Source: Astragalus membranaceus (lineage: Eukaryota > Streptophyta > Magnoliopsida > Fabales > Fabaceae). Taken from it: a stretch of DNA of 64,000 nucleotides. Both the position numbers and the translations under genes were made by a program. Of this stretch, positions 22,341 to 33,841 are shown in pieces. The stretch is taken from the NCBI GenBank assembly GCA_039519185.1, contig CM076848.1:28067917-28131916 (forward strand), written 5' to 3'. How positions within the stretch are numbered: position 1 is the stretch's first letter; every line of letters starts with the position of its first letter. Below the pieces are notes generated by a model, which worked only from the letters and a program-made list of their open reading frames with translations, did no database searches and was not told the DNA's origin.

Positions 22341-22889
22341 CACTACAACATTTTGACCCTACGGCAACGCCTAAAATTGCAACGCCAAAAAAACCGTTGC
22401 CTTAGAGAACATTGGCAACGGTTTTTGGAACCCGTTGCTGATTCATTTTTTTAATTTTTTTTTAACGGCAACGGCTCAAAACCGTTCCCAAAAGAGCTAC
22501 AGCAACGGTTATCTTTAGCCAACGTTTTAAAAACGTTGCCATAAGGTCCACAAAAAAATAAAAAACCTGAGCGCTCAAGCAACAAAACGGAGAGCCCTAA
22601 ATCACTTCTCTCACAAATGAGAGTTCACCATGCGCGAAATCTGAGCTCACCCTCACCGTCACAATTCTCTCACAAATCACCCTAAATCACTTCTCTCACA
22701 AATCAGAGCTCACCATGTTTTCAATTCTCAGAAACGCAAAATCAGAACTCAGCCTCACAAATCTGAGCTCACCATGCGCGAACCCTAAATGGATTCTCTC
22801 AGAAATTAGAACTCATCCTCTCACTTGCGCGAACCCTAAATCGAAATCCCTCACAATGAATTCAAGCAGTGCTATCAAGGTTCAGGTTC

Positions 22890-22940
<51 letters not shown>

Positions 22941-23519
22941 CTGGTTTTCCTCTCTCTAGTTCTGGCTGTTCATTCGCTACGTGATTGGCAAGGGTTAGTC
23001 GTAGTTTGAACCGATTTCAAGCCAACACTTTCTCTACGCGCCGTCTTGCATTGCGTGATTTCAACGATGCCGTCTACAAGGTTGTCCGGTTCTGTTACGT
23101 CTTCGACTAGGTTTCACACATCGTGTTTCTTTGGTTTCTACTTTTGTTTCTTCTTACTTGTCGCGAATAAGATTTGGCTTTCTGTTGTTGTTGATTCGTT
23201 CTTTGATTTTACCTAGGACTTGCGATTTGGCTCTCAGGTACCGTTATTAATCTGTGCAAGGCTTTCGTTATCTCTGCTCTAGAGCCAATATTTGTTGCTG
23301 TGGCCAAAACGAGGTGCTGCCATTCTTGCATGACCACCGCATCATCTTGCTCCTGGTTGGTTTGATTTGATTTCAATTGCTATGCTATGTTATTCATGAA
23401 TATGTGGTATGGTCTGAAATATATTAAGGTAAAGCAAGTTTGGGTTGTGATTTGGCAACGGTTTTTTGGCTTTCCGCAACGGTTTTCAGGCGTTGCCTTT
23501 GGGTCAAAATGTTGTAGTA
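22341..23519. mobile_element. Non-autonomous CACTA element with GGCAACGGTTTT repeats
   Basis: The left end is CACTACAACATTTTGACCC and the right end is its reverse complement except the last base (A for G). It is flanked by the 3-bp duplication CAA (22338-22340 and 23520-23522), as expected for CACTA. Subterminal copies of CAACGGTTTT/AAAACCGTTG and CGTTGCC lie at both ends. The middle contains AACCCTAAATC-type sequence, a CT microsatellite (22893-22932) and no transposase frame, so it needs a transposase from elsewhere. Removing it and one CAA restores the LINE reading frame. Confidence 0.88.
22893..22932 (+). repeat. CT microsatellite
   Basis: About 20 uninterrupted CT units within the CACTA element. 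Confidence 0.9.
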
Positions 23520-23522
23520 CAA

Positions 23523-25962
23523 CCAGAGCCAGAGGAGTTAATACAATCAGCCACTTTAGTCATAGCTGTAGAGTCTTTCACTTTGGCCAACTTGCCAGAT
23601 GCTAGCCATCCATCTTTCCTCAAATCAATAGTATGTCCATTACCTACTAGCCAATTCCCATTTGATTTCAACAGATCTCTACCCTTTAGAATACTAGCCC
23701 ACGTCCAGGAGTCTCCAGGTTTCTTTTTAACTGCCCAAAAAGAATCCCTTTTGCAGTATAATTGCAACAAATTAACAGCCCACAAGCTATCGGGGTTTTG
23801 GATTATTCTTCAAGCTTGTTTAGCAAGCAATGAATCATTCAAATCTTCAAAATCCTTGAAGCCCATACCACCTTTTGATTTTGCAGAAGACATTACATTC
23901 CAATTCTTCCAGTGAATTCCCTTGGCCTTTCCCTCAGATTTCCACTAAAATCTGGCCACCATAGAACAAAGATCCCTACAGAAGGTTTTAGGGAGGGAGA
24001 CAATGGACATCACATATGATGGGATGACTTGAATCACTGCTTTGATGAGTACTTCCCTTCCCGCCTGATTTAGCAATTTTTCCTTCCAACCATCCATCTT
24101 ATTCCATATTCTGTCCTTTATCCATTGGAGGGTTTTGATCTTTGACCTCCCCCAATCAGCTGAGACCCCTAAGTAGAGACCTGCATTATCCCACACAGGG
24201 ATATTTAGGATGCTAGCAAGACTAGTTGTTTGGTAAATAGGCACATCTTTGCTAAAAACAATACCAGACTTCAAAAGATTAATTCTCTGTCCAGAGGCTT
24301 TAGAGAAAGAGTTAAAAATATTCATGAGAGCATACAAATCCCTTTGAGAGGCATTAGCAAATAAAATAGCATCATCAGCAAAGAACAAGTGAGTTAAAGG
24401 GATCCCTTTAGCTACTTCAACACCTTTTAGAGAATGATCAATTCTAGCAAATTCTAGCATACGAGATAGAACATCAAAAATGATAATAAGAAGGTATGGG
24501 GAAAGAGGGTCGCCTTGTCTAAGGCCCCTTTGAGGTTCAAGTCTGTTAGTGAGAAAGCCATTGATTTGGTATTTATAAGAGACAGAAGACACCAAAGTCA
24601 TTATACCCCGGACCCAATCCTCATGAAAGCCAAAGGCATGTAGAGAATTCTGGAGAAACTCCCACTCCACTCTGTCATATGCTTTATTCATATCTAGTTT
24701 AATCACAACTGCCTTTTTCAACCCACCCCGTTTCTTTTGAATTCTATGAAATGCCTCATGTGCTACCACTATGTTGTCTTGAATCATTCTGCCTCCTACA
24801 AATGCACTTTGCTGAGGAGAGATAATGTTACCCATTATTGGTTTCAATCTAAGAACAATAACTCTGGAAATAATTTTGTAAAAAAAATTACAACAGCTAA
24901 TAGGGCGAAGATTAGAAATAGACTCTGGGTTGGGGATCTTTGGGGTGAGTGCAACCACAGTTTCATTGATAATACCAGGTAAGCAACCATTATCAAAAAA
25001 AATCCCTCACTGCATTGCACACCTGAGACTTGATTAACTTCCAATTCTTTTGATAAAATAAACCATTTAGGCCATGAGGGCCTGGAGCCTTGAGGGAGCC
25101 CATAGAGAACACAACAACCTTTATCTCATCATCACTGACAGAAGCCATCAACCTTCTCTTTTGAGCATCAGTAATACACTTAGGAATTTTTGCAGTACAA
25201 TCCAACATACCCTCTGTACCATCAGATTGATACACTCTCTCAAAATGAGAACAAATAGCAGGCATTATCTGTTGTTGACCCTCAAACTAGTGACCGTTAT
25301 CATCTTTGATTCTCACAAGTGTGTTTATGTCCCTCCTCTGAATAGTACTAGCATGGAAAAACTTTGAGTTCCTATCCCCAAACTTTAGCCATTTCACTCT
25401 AGACTTTTGACCCCGGAACTTCTCTTCTTGTTTCCACAAATCATCAATACACTTTCTAATTTGGTTCACTGAGTCCCACGGAACATAATCTTGGCTTCTA
25501 TTCAACAGCCTCTGCAACTTAATATTAAGTTTATCAATCTCATTCTTAGCATTCTTAAAAGTTTTCCTATGCCATCCCATCATCTCTGTTGCACTCTTGT
25601 TAGCTCTCTCCACAAAAGCATCCCAACCATTCAAATTCAAATCACCAGAATTCCAAATATTAGCCAAGAAAGGTTCAAATTTCGGATGTTCCTGCCACAT
25701 AGCCTCAAATTTGAATCTTTTCCCACTAGAGTCAATAGGAGCAGGGGAAACAATAAGGGGAGAATGATCCGAATTAACCATAGGGAGACCCACAGCAGTA
25801 GCATGAGGGAAAATTTGCCTCCATTCCCAATTCACAAGCACTCTATCAAGCTTTTCTTTTGTGACAATCCCATCTCTTGGAATACTAATCCAAGTATACA
25901 AACATCCCTTCAACTCCAGATCCATAAGAGCACAAACAGAAATGAATTTCTTAAATAACTGT
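23523..25962 (-). pseudogene. LINE ORF2 middle: end of endonuclease, reverse transcriptase
   Basis: In sense it begins in the endonuclease (KKFISVCALMDLELKGC, then NSDHSPLIV with the catalytic Asp-His) and continues with RVKWLKFGDRNSKFFH and KAPGPHGLNGLFYQKNW. RT motifs are SNLRPISCCNFFYKIISRV, VIKLDMNKAYDRVEWEFL, GLRQGDPLSPYLLI and the catalytic FFADDAILFA. The tail reads HWKNWNVMSSAKSKGGMGFK. Lesions: TAG at 25287-25289, a frameshift near 24960-25020, and TAG at 23945-23947 in place of a Trp. The left edge is the CACTA insertion and the right edge the solo LTR. Confidence 0.92.
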
Positions 25963-28213
25963 TGTGACACCCATTTTCTACCCGGAAATTTTTTGACAAA
26001 AATCAGAGTTTCAAAAACATTTTTCACTACACCCACAAGGGATGCCACATTTTCACCATTAAAACATCACACGCCAATAGTAGAATTCACCATTAATATA
26101 GTACGATACATAGCAGTAACTCCATCACCACGCAGCGGAATAAAATAAAGGTTTCAATGAATAATCATAACATCACCATAAAACTTCAGAATTTAAATAA
26201 TAGAGACATCTAATAAAAACTAGTGTTCATCCCCCCGAGTGCTACGTATCAGAGCGACGACACCGACACGACTAGCGAAGGTAGACATGCCTTCACTCGC
26301 AATCACCTGCACGTTACCAGCATAGGGTAAAATTCAAACAGAAGGGGTGAAATATCTAACATTATAATAGCATATATGATAGGCAATATGCTAGAGTTAC
26401 GACAACTATATCTACCGCTTCATAACAACATCAAATTGCAATCACCAAGAATCATCACCAAGGTCATGAGTAAATGAATGCGATGCAACCCACACCAACG
26501 GGTATATGCATGTGGTACCAATCATCACCAATAAAATAGCGAATAAGGCCATCATCACCTATATCATCAAAACGTTTTTAAGCATCATCATCATCACCTA
26601 TAGCTCCAAGGCCGAAGCCATCATCACCAAAATAATGCATATGAAATGTATGCGACACCATGAACAACGCACCAGAGACGATCAACAACAATAGTCATAT
26701 AAGTGACACAACAACACTAATATCAACAAATGGTTACAGACCCCTCACCTATCACCTTAGCCAATAAAATACGCACATCACCTGTTATATCATCACCAAT
26801 AACACCAATCATCACCAATAGCACCAACACCTATAAGACAGTCTAACAACTTGATCAACAACCACCGACACCAAGGACACCAATAGATTTACAACATCAA
26901 TGGCAACAACAATTTTACAACACCGAGAACAATGACAATTTACATCACCAATGACAACGACCACCGGGACAGCCACCCAGGCGCCCCAAACCACCAGAAA
27001 ATGGCGCCCTTGATGGCGCCCAGCAAGCCAAACAACACAGAAAATGGCGCCCAGGAGCAGGGCGCCTACCACAACAGCAGGAAAATAGACATGGCAGGAA
27101 CTGGCGCCCAGCAACAGGGCGCCAATCAGGCAACATCATCCAGCAGGAACTGGCGCCCAGCAACAGGGCGCCAACAGACAACAGCAACCAACATAAACTA
27201 GCGCCCAGCAACAGGGCGCCAACAGGCAACGGAAACAACACTGAAACTGGCACCCAGCAACAGGGCGCCAACAGGCAACAGCAACAACACTGAAACTGGC
27301 GCCCAGCAACAGGGCGCCAACAGGCAACAGCAACCGACAGGAACTGGCGCCCAGCAACAGGGCGCCTAGCACAACAGCAGCAACAACAAACTTGGCGCCT
27401 AGGAGCAGGGCGCCTAGCACAACAGCAACAACAACAGACTTGGCGCCCAGGAGCAGGGCGCCTAGCACAACAGTAGCAACAACAGACTTGGCGCCTAGGA
27501 GCAGGGCGCCTAGGGCGCCACTTTCAGCACAACAACACACACTGGCACGACGCCCAGGGGTAGGGCGCCTTCAGCAGGAACAAAACGTGACACAGACATG
27601 GCGCCCATGGAGCAGGGCGCCTTCCAGCAACCAAGACAGCATATGCGACAACATCAATGGCGCCCATGGCGCCTAGGGATCAATTTGTTTTCGATTTTCA
27701 CCATGATCAATTCACCAAAACACCAATTGCAATTATTATGAATACAATCAAACACCACCAAATAAACACCAAGTAAAATCAAAGAGACAACATAGAGCCT
27801 ATCTCCCACATAACACCCATCATATACCCTATTATAAAGGTAGAACCCACCCTTACCTTAGAATTGCCGAATACGAGATCCCCTTGCACGAAACTCCAAA
27901 GAACCACAACAACAAGAGCTCCTCTCCTCTTTCTCCTTGGTTTCGCGCTGTCCCCCTTCTCTTCTCTCTTCGCAAATCTCTCTTTTCTTTTTTCAAAAAT
28001 GTGCAAGTGATCCAAACCCTAGCTAATGCCTTCACCTATGCGCCTATGCCATTGGGCTCTTGGATCACGAGCCTCCTTCTACTACCCAGCTTAATTACTA
28101 AACATCACTCCCTGATTTAAATAAAACACCATATTATTATTTTAATATGAATATACCAATAGAATACCTAAATAATTTAATTAAATAAATAATTAAATTA
28201 TTTGGGCGTTACA
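25963..28213 (-). mobile_element. Solo LTR of the chromovirus-like family
   Basis: In element sense it starts TGTAACGCCCAAATAATTTA at 28213 and ends GGGTGTCACA at 25963, with the same internal landmarks as the LTRs at 1574 and 8562, including a GGCGCC hairpin array. It is diverged from those two. No internal region adjoins it. It is flanked by a 5-bp near-duplication, GCAGT and ACAGT on minus, inside the LINE endonuclease. A solo LTR normally arises by recombination between the two LTRs of one insertion. Confidence 0.92.
26980..27675. repeat. GGCGCC hairpin minisatellite in solo LTR
   Basis: About a dozen units of roughly 45-50 bp. Most contain GGCGCCCAGCAACAGGGCGC plus C, a perfect 7-bp stem (GGCGCCC/GGGCGCC) around a 7-base loop (AGCAACA, or AGGAGCA in later units), joined by CAACAGCAACAAC-rich linkers. 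It is longer and more regular than the arrays at 2842 and 9786. Confidence 0.9.
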
Positions 28214-28694
28214 ACTGCAGTCGCCTATCTTCAATAGGCCTCACCCCATCCTTTTCACTTTGAGCACACATGTCATTAAAATCACCTAAACAGGCCCATG
28301 GAGTATTTAAGCTAGTAGGTAGAGCACTCACCTTACTCCATAGATGTTTCCTCTGAGCAAAAGTAGGGTTGCCATAAATGAAAGACATTTCAAACAACTT
28401 CTGAGTCCTTTGTTGATGAATCACAGTATGAATAAAGTTCTTGCAACTGTCTAAAATCTGAACCTGATAATAATCATTCCAGAACAGTGCAAGTCCTCCA
28501 GACATACCTGATGCTTCCACACAGAAGCAATGGTGAAATCTTAACCTTCTCCTTGTTTTCTCAACACGTTCTTTATTAGCTCTAGTCTCCATTAGGAAGA
28601 CTAGTGACAGCTTGTAGCTTTGTATGAGAGCCCGTAGCTCCCTATTAGTCGTCGCTGCCGCCAAGCCACGGCAATTCCAACTTATGCAGGTCAT
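28214..28694 (-). pseudogene. LINE ORF2 start: AP-type endonuclease
   Basis: ATG at 28694 begins MTCISWNCRGLAAATTNREL, with the conserved Asn of WNCRGL and the metal-binding Glu in FLMETRAN. SGGLALFWNDYYQV and CLGDFNDMC follow, all typical of the endonuclease that nicks the target for L1 retrotransposition. The frame is interrupted after RRLQL by the solo LTR and resumes at 25962 as FKKFISVCALMDLE. Confidence 0.9.
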
Positions 28695-28858
28695 TTAAGA
28701 GCATTCTCTATTTGTGCAGGTAAACTGCTGTCACTGTGAGCAGAACCATCATCTTCCTTAGGTGGAGGTGGGAACTCCACAAAATAAGGAGGTGTTGACT
28801 GCATAGGAGTCAGGTTGATGTTCTTCCCCACAAACTTGCGAATCACTCTTGGGACAGT

Positions 28859-29845
28859 TTAAGGAGAAATAGGAGAGGCAATAATTACTTCTGTCTGAGA
28901 CAAGTGAGGACCATACACCAAACCCATAGCACCAGGTATTTGTTGAGGCACACCCACAGGAGCAGCCTCTGTAGTATTTGCAGCACCATTATTTTCACCA
29001 GCCATATTATTTGAGTCATTACTAGATACATTCTCAGATTGAGAAACAGGGTTCTGGGTTGATTGAGACTGTTTTCCTTCTTTATTAGCATCACCAAAGG
29101 GTAACTTGTGGAAAAACCTATGTTTTGAAGCATTTAGGAACAGTCCATACTTAGGGATCTTCTTGTCATAGGCAGCCATAACCGTGGGCACATCACAATG
29201 CTTGCTTTCATGACCAAACATACCACATCCATAGCAAAGACCTTGAAGTCTCTCATACTTAAAAGAAATCCACACATTCTCTTGCTCAGATCTCTGGAGC
29301 CAACAACCTGACCATATGGGTTTCTTCGCATTCACCAAAACCCTTGCCCTAAGATAGAAAGTAGCAACAGTACCAGATCTTAAAGGATCTTCAATTTCAA
29401 GAATGTTACCTACCTTCTGTAATAGAATATTTGCATTTTTTGGGTTGACTTCATGCTTAGCCAATGAACTTGGATCCAAAAGGGAGCATGATCAAAATTT
29501 ATGTCAGCAAAACAAATTCCTTCCCCCCATTGCTGCAGACTGATTAGCTGATTGATGACGAACCACGGTCCTCTAGAAAGAACTTCTTCGGCATTGATAA
29601 CTGTAGGAAATGTAAACAGGAACTTATTGTCCCCCCATATCTGTAATCAATAGTCCCTTGTATTGTTCCCATGTTTTGAACATAATATTGGTAACAGCTT
29701 TTTTGTTGAGAACTTTTCGTGAGATAATATGACCCACAATCGCCCTTAGAGCGTATTCTATGTTACTCTTAGTCGCTGGAACCAGTTTCACAACTACTGG
29801 TTCCCGTTCATCTTCAGGTAGTTCCAGTTGAGATTCGGTATCCAT
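28859..29845 (-). pseudogene. LINE ORF1 (DUF4283-like, zinc knuckle)
   Basis: ATG at 29845 begins MDTESQLELPEDEREPVVVK and leads to a DUF4283-like RNA-binding region. A frameshift near 29630 moves to DNKFLFTFPTVINAEEVLS with GPWFVINQLISLQQW, and another near 29480 to KHEVNPKNANILLQKVGNIL. A CCHC knuckle CYGCGMFGHESKHC follows, then a low-complexity tail ending at TAA 28859. ORF1 of plant L1 elements is thought to bind the LINE RNA. The two shifts disable it. About 165 bases separate it from ORF2. The codons upstream of 29845 in the same frame are probably 5' UTR. Confidence 0.8.
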
Positions 29846-29990
29846 TACCAACACCCACACTTGACTAAGAGAACTGAGAGTATCAATCCAATCAGCAACC
29901 AAAACACACTTAGGAAAGAGCACCGGAAAAACTAGCAAGCTAAGATAGCAAAGTGATTGTCAAAGAAGATAAACTTTTCACCATATCCTA

Positions 29991-30470
29991 ACAAAAAAGG
30001 ACTTATGTCGGTAACCGCCTTACCGTACCATTTCTAGAGAGATATTTCTCTAAATTTCATATCTGTATTAGCACATCCCACAAGTCTTTAGTAGACACAT
30101 GAAATAAATAAAATTAGAAAGAAAAAAGTGAAACATTTAAGGCTTTTAATTTTCACACATCCCCTCATACTCTCAAACATCCCCAAATTTTTCAAAAACC
30201 CCAAAATACCTCCACTTCTATTCTTTCTCACTCTCACCACCCCTCTTTCTCTCTCTCACCACCAACGCCATCACCTCCTATACCACCACCACCTCCTCCC
30301 TCTCACCCCCACCACCACCACCAACAAGGACGCAGTAAAAAGGACATAATGGAAAGTTTTTTATACTTTAAGTACTTTTTTGACTTTTCACATATATAAG
30401 AGGGAGTTTGCAAGAGGTGGTGTTTGAAAAAAGGCCAACATTTAAATGGTATCCAGTCTATTAAAAATGG
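29991..30470. other. No gene seen; CCA/TCACC-rich low-complexity DNA
   Basis: Contains a pyrimidine-rich stretch of CACCACC- and CCTCC-like repeats at 30235-30325. Open frames here are low complexity. Confidence 0.6.
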
Positions 30471-31382
30471 ATGTTGGAGCTCACGCCCCACTTTTTCTCC
30501 CCACACCCAAAAACTAATTTATTCACCTAAAATACCCTTATTATTCTAAACTTAACCCCACTTTCCCACCAAACACTCCACCTCATCCCACCACCACATT
30601 AACCACCCCACACCACTCATGGATTCACTGCTATCCTCCCCCGCCAGAACGCTGTCTTGACACCACTACCTCCTCCCTAATTGCTCCACCACCTCTCCCC
30701 TGCTCCACCCCACCCCCAGATATAAGTAACCCCACCCTCCACCGCCCCCCCTGAAACACCATTGCGCCACCATCTCTCCCCTCCACAACCATTGTGCCTC
30801 CACCACCACCCGCCGTATCTGCAAAATCATAGACATTGCAGTTTTTGGAAACTCAATTTCTGGAACACATGTGGTTTGAGTAGATGATGAACTCTATGAT
30901 GAGTTTGGTCCACGTTCGAAAATTAAGTTTTTGTACGTATAAATTAAATAATCATCCGAAAACTAAATTTCTGCTAACTCAAATGATTTATATAGAAGTG
31001 ATTGTTAAAGTTATAGATAAATAAATTATTTTTTTATGTAAATTATCAAAATAATAAAAAAAGGTACCATAAATAATGATTTTTAAATAAAATAAATGCA
31101 ATTGAAAAATTATTTCTTTTATTTCACAAGTACACAACTGGTTATGGCCATGTTACTACTTATAGCTAATGAGACATGTGTAACTTACTCTAAGATTTTT
31201 TATTTTATTTAAATGACACTAAAATAAAATTATAATTAAATGTAATTGAAAAAATATTTCTTTTATTTCAGATTTTAAAAGTGCCATTGATTTTATTTAA
31301 AAAATAATTATTTATGGTACCAACTTTTTTTTATTGCTGTGATAATTTACAAAATAATTTTTGTTTATCACTTTAACAATCA

Positions 31383-31437
<55 letters not shown>

Positions 31438-31938
31438 ATTGAGTTTACAAAAATTTAATTTCCGAATGACTATTTAATTTATACATCCAGAAACTTAACT
31501 TGTGTACGTGGACCAAACTCATCCCTGAAATCATCATTTACTCAACCACAAGTGTTCCAGTAATTGAGATTGGAAAAACCACGACATCTATGATTTTGCA
31601 GGTCTAGTGGGTGGTGGTTGTGGATGAGAGAGATGGTGGCGCAATGGTGTTTTAGGTGGCCTGACAGTGGAGGGGGGTTATGATTTGAAAGGGTTGGGGT
31701 TACTTACGTGTAGGGGTGGGGTGGTGAGAGGAGAGGTGTGGAGCCATTAGGGAGGAGATGGTGGTGTCACAGTGACATTCTAGCGGTGAACCCATGAGTG
31801 GGATGGGTTTGGGTGGTTAATGTGGTGGTGGGATGGAGGGGGTGTTTGGTGGGAAAGTAAAGGGTATTTTGGATATTTTAGGTGAATAAATAAGTTTTTA
31901 GGTGTGAGGGGAAAAAGTGGGGTGTGAGTTGCAATATC
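30471..31938. mobile_element. Foldback element with ~0.6 kb inverted arms
   Basis: About 30471-31100 is the imperfect reverse complement of about 31278-31938. Landmarks pair in order: CTCACGCCCCACTTTTTC with GGGGTGTGAG, TTCACCTAAAATACCC with its complement near 31870, GAGTTTGGTCCACG with CGTGGACCAAACTC, and GGTACCATAAATAA with TTATTTATGGTACC. The centre holds two direct copies of a 33-base AATTGAAAAA...TTATTTCA segment. The right arm alone contains a (TA)n run. No coding sequence. A Mutator-like or foldback MITE is likely; ends and target duplication are unresolved. Confidence 0.75.
31388..31436 (+). repeat. TA microsatellite
   Basis: An uninterrupted run of alternating T and A in the right arm of the foldback element, absent from the left arm. 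Confidence 0.9.
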
Positions 31939-33104
31939 CTTAAGGATAGTGCTATTGGGCCGAGCCCATTAGAAGCTTAACCCAACCTAAGTTCACAAGG
32001 TTATGTCGTCTCGTCTCTACCTCTGCGTCGTCTTCTCTTCTAGTTCTCTCGTCTCTTCTGGCTTTCTTGTTTCTTACTAGAAACGCATAACCTATCTACT
32101 CTAGAAAACAAACAGTTGGCCGGAAAACCTTAGCCGCAACAGGACGATTCCATCGTGATTCCACCGTGCTATTCCGCAATCGCACGCCGCTATCGACTAC
32201 TTAGGTATGCATCCCATCCAACATGACTTTTTTTTTCTTTAAATTGTGATATGCAATGCAAGTTATGAAATAATAATATTATAGACAGTTACACCAACTT
32301 AGCTTGAAATAATGTGATAACGAAGCATGAACAAGGACAAATTAATTAGATATAGTAAAGAAATAAAGTGCTACTAAATTACACTATACGTAGATATTGA
32401 ACGAATTCTAGCGATGCTTTGTGCTACATAACGTATCCTTTGTATGAATTGGAAAGTAAAGTGCCAGCAACAAGTGGATATAATTGAGTGTACTCAATAT
32501 TCCTTTAAAGATTACAGGCATTTACAATTACATGTCAATAGGAAGGAACCGGACTTGATGTTGAAATTGAAACCGAGATAGAAATAGAAGTTGAGAAGAA
32601 ATTAGAAATTCAATTTAACAGTAGAACAAAATGAAATAAAGATGACAATGGAATGGAGCAATGCTACTTACATGATGAACAAATTGAATATACAAACTCG
32701 AGCAGAAACTATGATTACCCTTCTCTGAGGAAGAACAGTTTATTCATTTCCCAGCTCATCAGAACATTGAATGTTTGAGAATCAATAAGTAGGGCTTAAA
32801 TTAAGGATGGTGATGGTGTAAATTGAAATGAAATATGCATGTTATGTCCCAGAGAATTGTATTGTTTTACAAGTATGTACCGACGTCTCAATTGGACTTC
32901 TTTTTTAGCATGACAATTGGTTACTTTGATAGGAGATATGCAACCTAGGGTAATCTTTTTTCTCTCAGAAAATATGTAATATAGAATTGGAATGTAAGGA
33001 CTCTTGAGAATGCATAGCAATATAATGTGCATTGAGCCAAAATGATCTTTCAAGTTTACTTTGCTCATTTGATTTAAAGCTGATCTTGATTTTAAGTTGA
33101 GTCT
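31939..33104 (+). other. Upstream region of the RRP15-like locus
   Basis: 32000-32206 is a CT-rich, unique-looking stretch followed by TTAGGTATGCATCC, which could be a 5' untranslated exon and its donor site for the gene at 33842; this is a guess. The rest is AT-rich without a coding frame. Confidence 0.35.
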
Positions 33105-33356
33105 GAAGAAAGTTAAAATAAACCAAAAAATGAAGAAACTTTTCCACAAGCGAGCAAGAGATTATAATTCTGACGATGATGAAGATGAGACCACTGCCTC
33201 CGCTACTATGGGGAAGAGACGTCTGGCACCTATCACCAATAAAAAGCACAAGGAGGAAGATGTAGAAAGTGAAGAGCTGTCCGAAGATGACGGAGCAGCA
33301 GGAGGACAAAAAATGTGGAAGAAGAATGATACTGATATGAATGATCATATCTCGGA
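33105..33356 (+). pseudogene. Partial duplication of RRP15-like exon 1
   Basis: Equals 33886-34137 with no indels and only a few substitutions, offset by 781 bp. In frame it encodes KKVKINQKMKKLFHKRARDY, the acidic SDDDEDET stretch and NDTDMNDHISE. It lacks the first 15 residues (MSSKKQKVMAPPHGQ) and everything after HISE, where it runs into a GGT-rich repeat. A stray ATG at 33097 gives a longer open frame but probably not a gene. It is a local duplication fragment. Confidence 0.75.
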
Positions 33357-33841
33357 GGTTGTGATGGTGGTGGTGGTGATGGTGGTTGTGATGGTGGTGG
33401 TGGTGGTGAGTGGGAGGGAAAAGAGGGAGGGGAGGTGGTGAGTGGTGGTGGTGATGGTGGTGAGTGGGAGGTGGTGATGGCGGTGATGGTGAGTGGGAGG
33501 CGGTGATGGTGAGTGGTGGTGGTGAGGTTGGTGGTGGTGGTGGTGAGAGGAAAAAGGAGGTGGTGATGAGAGTGAGGGAAAAGAGGGAGGGGAGGTGAAA
33601 GAATGAAAGTGGGGGTGGAAAAAGAATGAGGCATAAAATATGGGGCCAGCCCACAAAGCCCTGGCCCTAACCCACTAAAAAAATTAAAGTGTGGATTGGG
33701 GCTAAAATAAACCCACTTATTAGGGGGCTTAAAATTTGTGGGGCTTTTTAAGGGGGCAAGTGGGTTGGGCTAGGGGCTTGGGCTGTTTTAACGGCTCTAG
33801 GCCCGATAAAGAGGAAATTTGGTAAGCAGCAGGGCCGTAAA
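33357..33841. repeat. GGT/GGTGATGGT minisatellite and adjacent DNA
   Basis: 33357-33600 is made of GGTGGTGAT- and GTGAGTGGGAGG-like units. The His/Pro-rich open frames on minus are by-products. 33630-33800 is rich in GGGGCC/GGGCTT-type sequence with internal complementarity, possibly a hAT-like end. Confidence 0.7.

Larger units (their letters stand above)
21113..29990 (-). mobile_element. L1-type LINE interrupted by CACTA and solo LTR
   Basis: A near full-length plant L1 retrotransposon on minus. ORF1 (29845 to ~28859) is followed by ORF2 with endonuclease, reverse transcriptase, zf-RVT and RNase H, and a 3' poly(A) seen as the T-run 21113-21124. Two later insertions split it: a CACTA element 22341-23519 and a solo LTR 25963-28213. 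Without them and their TSD copies the LINE is about 5.4 kb, normal for plant L1. Several nonsense codons and frameshifts make it inactive. The 5' edge near 29990 is approximate and I could not identify the LINE's own target duplication. Confidence 0.88.

Noticed and set aside
21113..29990. Separate host genes for the endonuclease, RT and RNase H frames
   Set aside because: Order, strand and reading continuity across the two insertions show a single LINE.
33233..33656. His/Pro-rich frames on minus
   Set aside because: Translation of a GGT/CCA minisatellite; no domain, start context or homologous frame.
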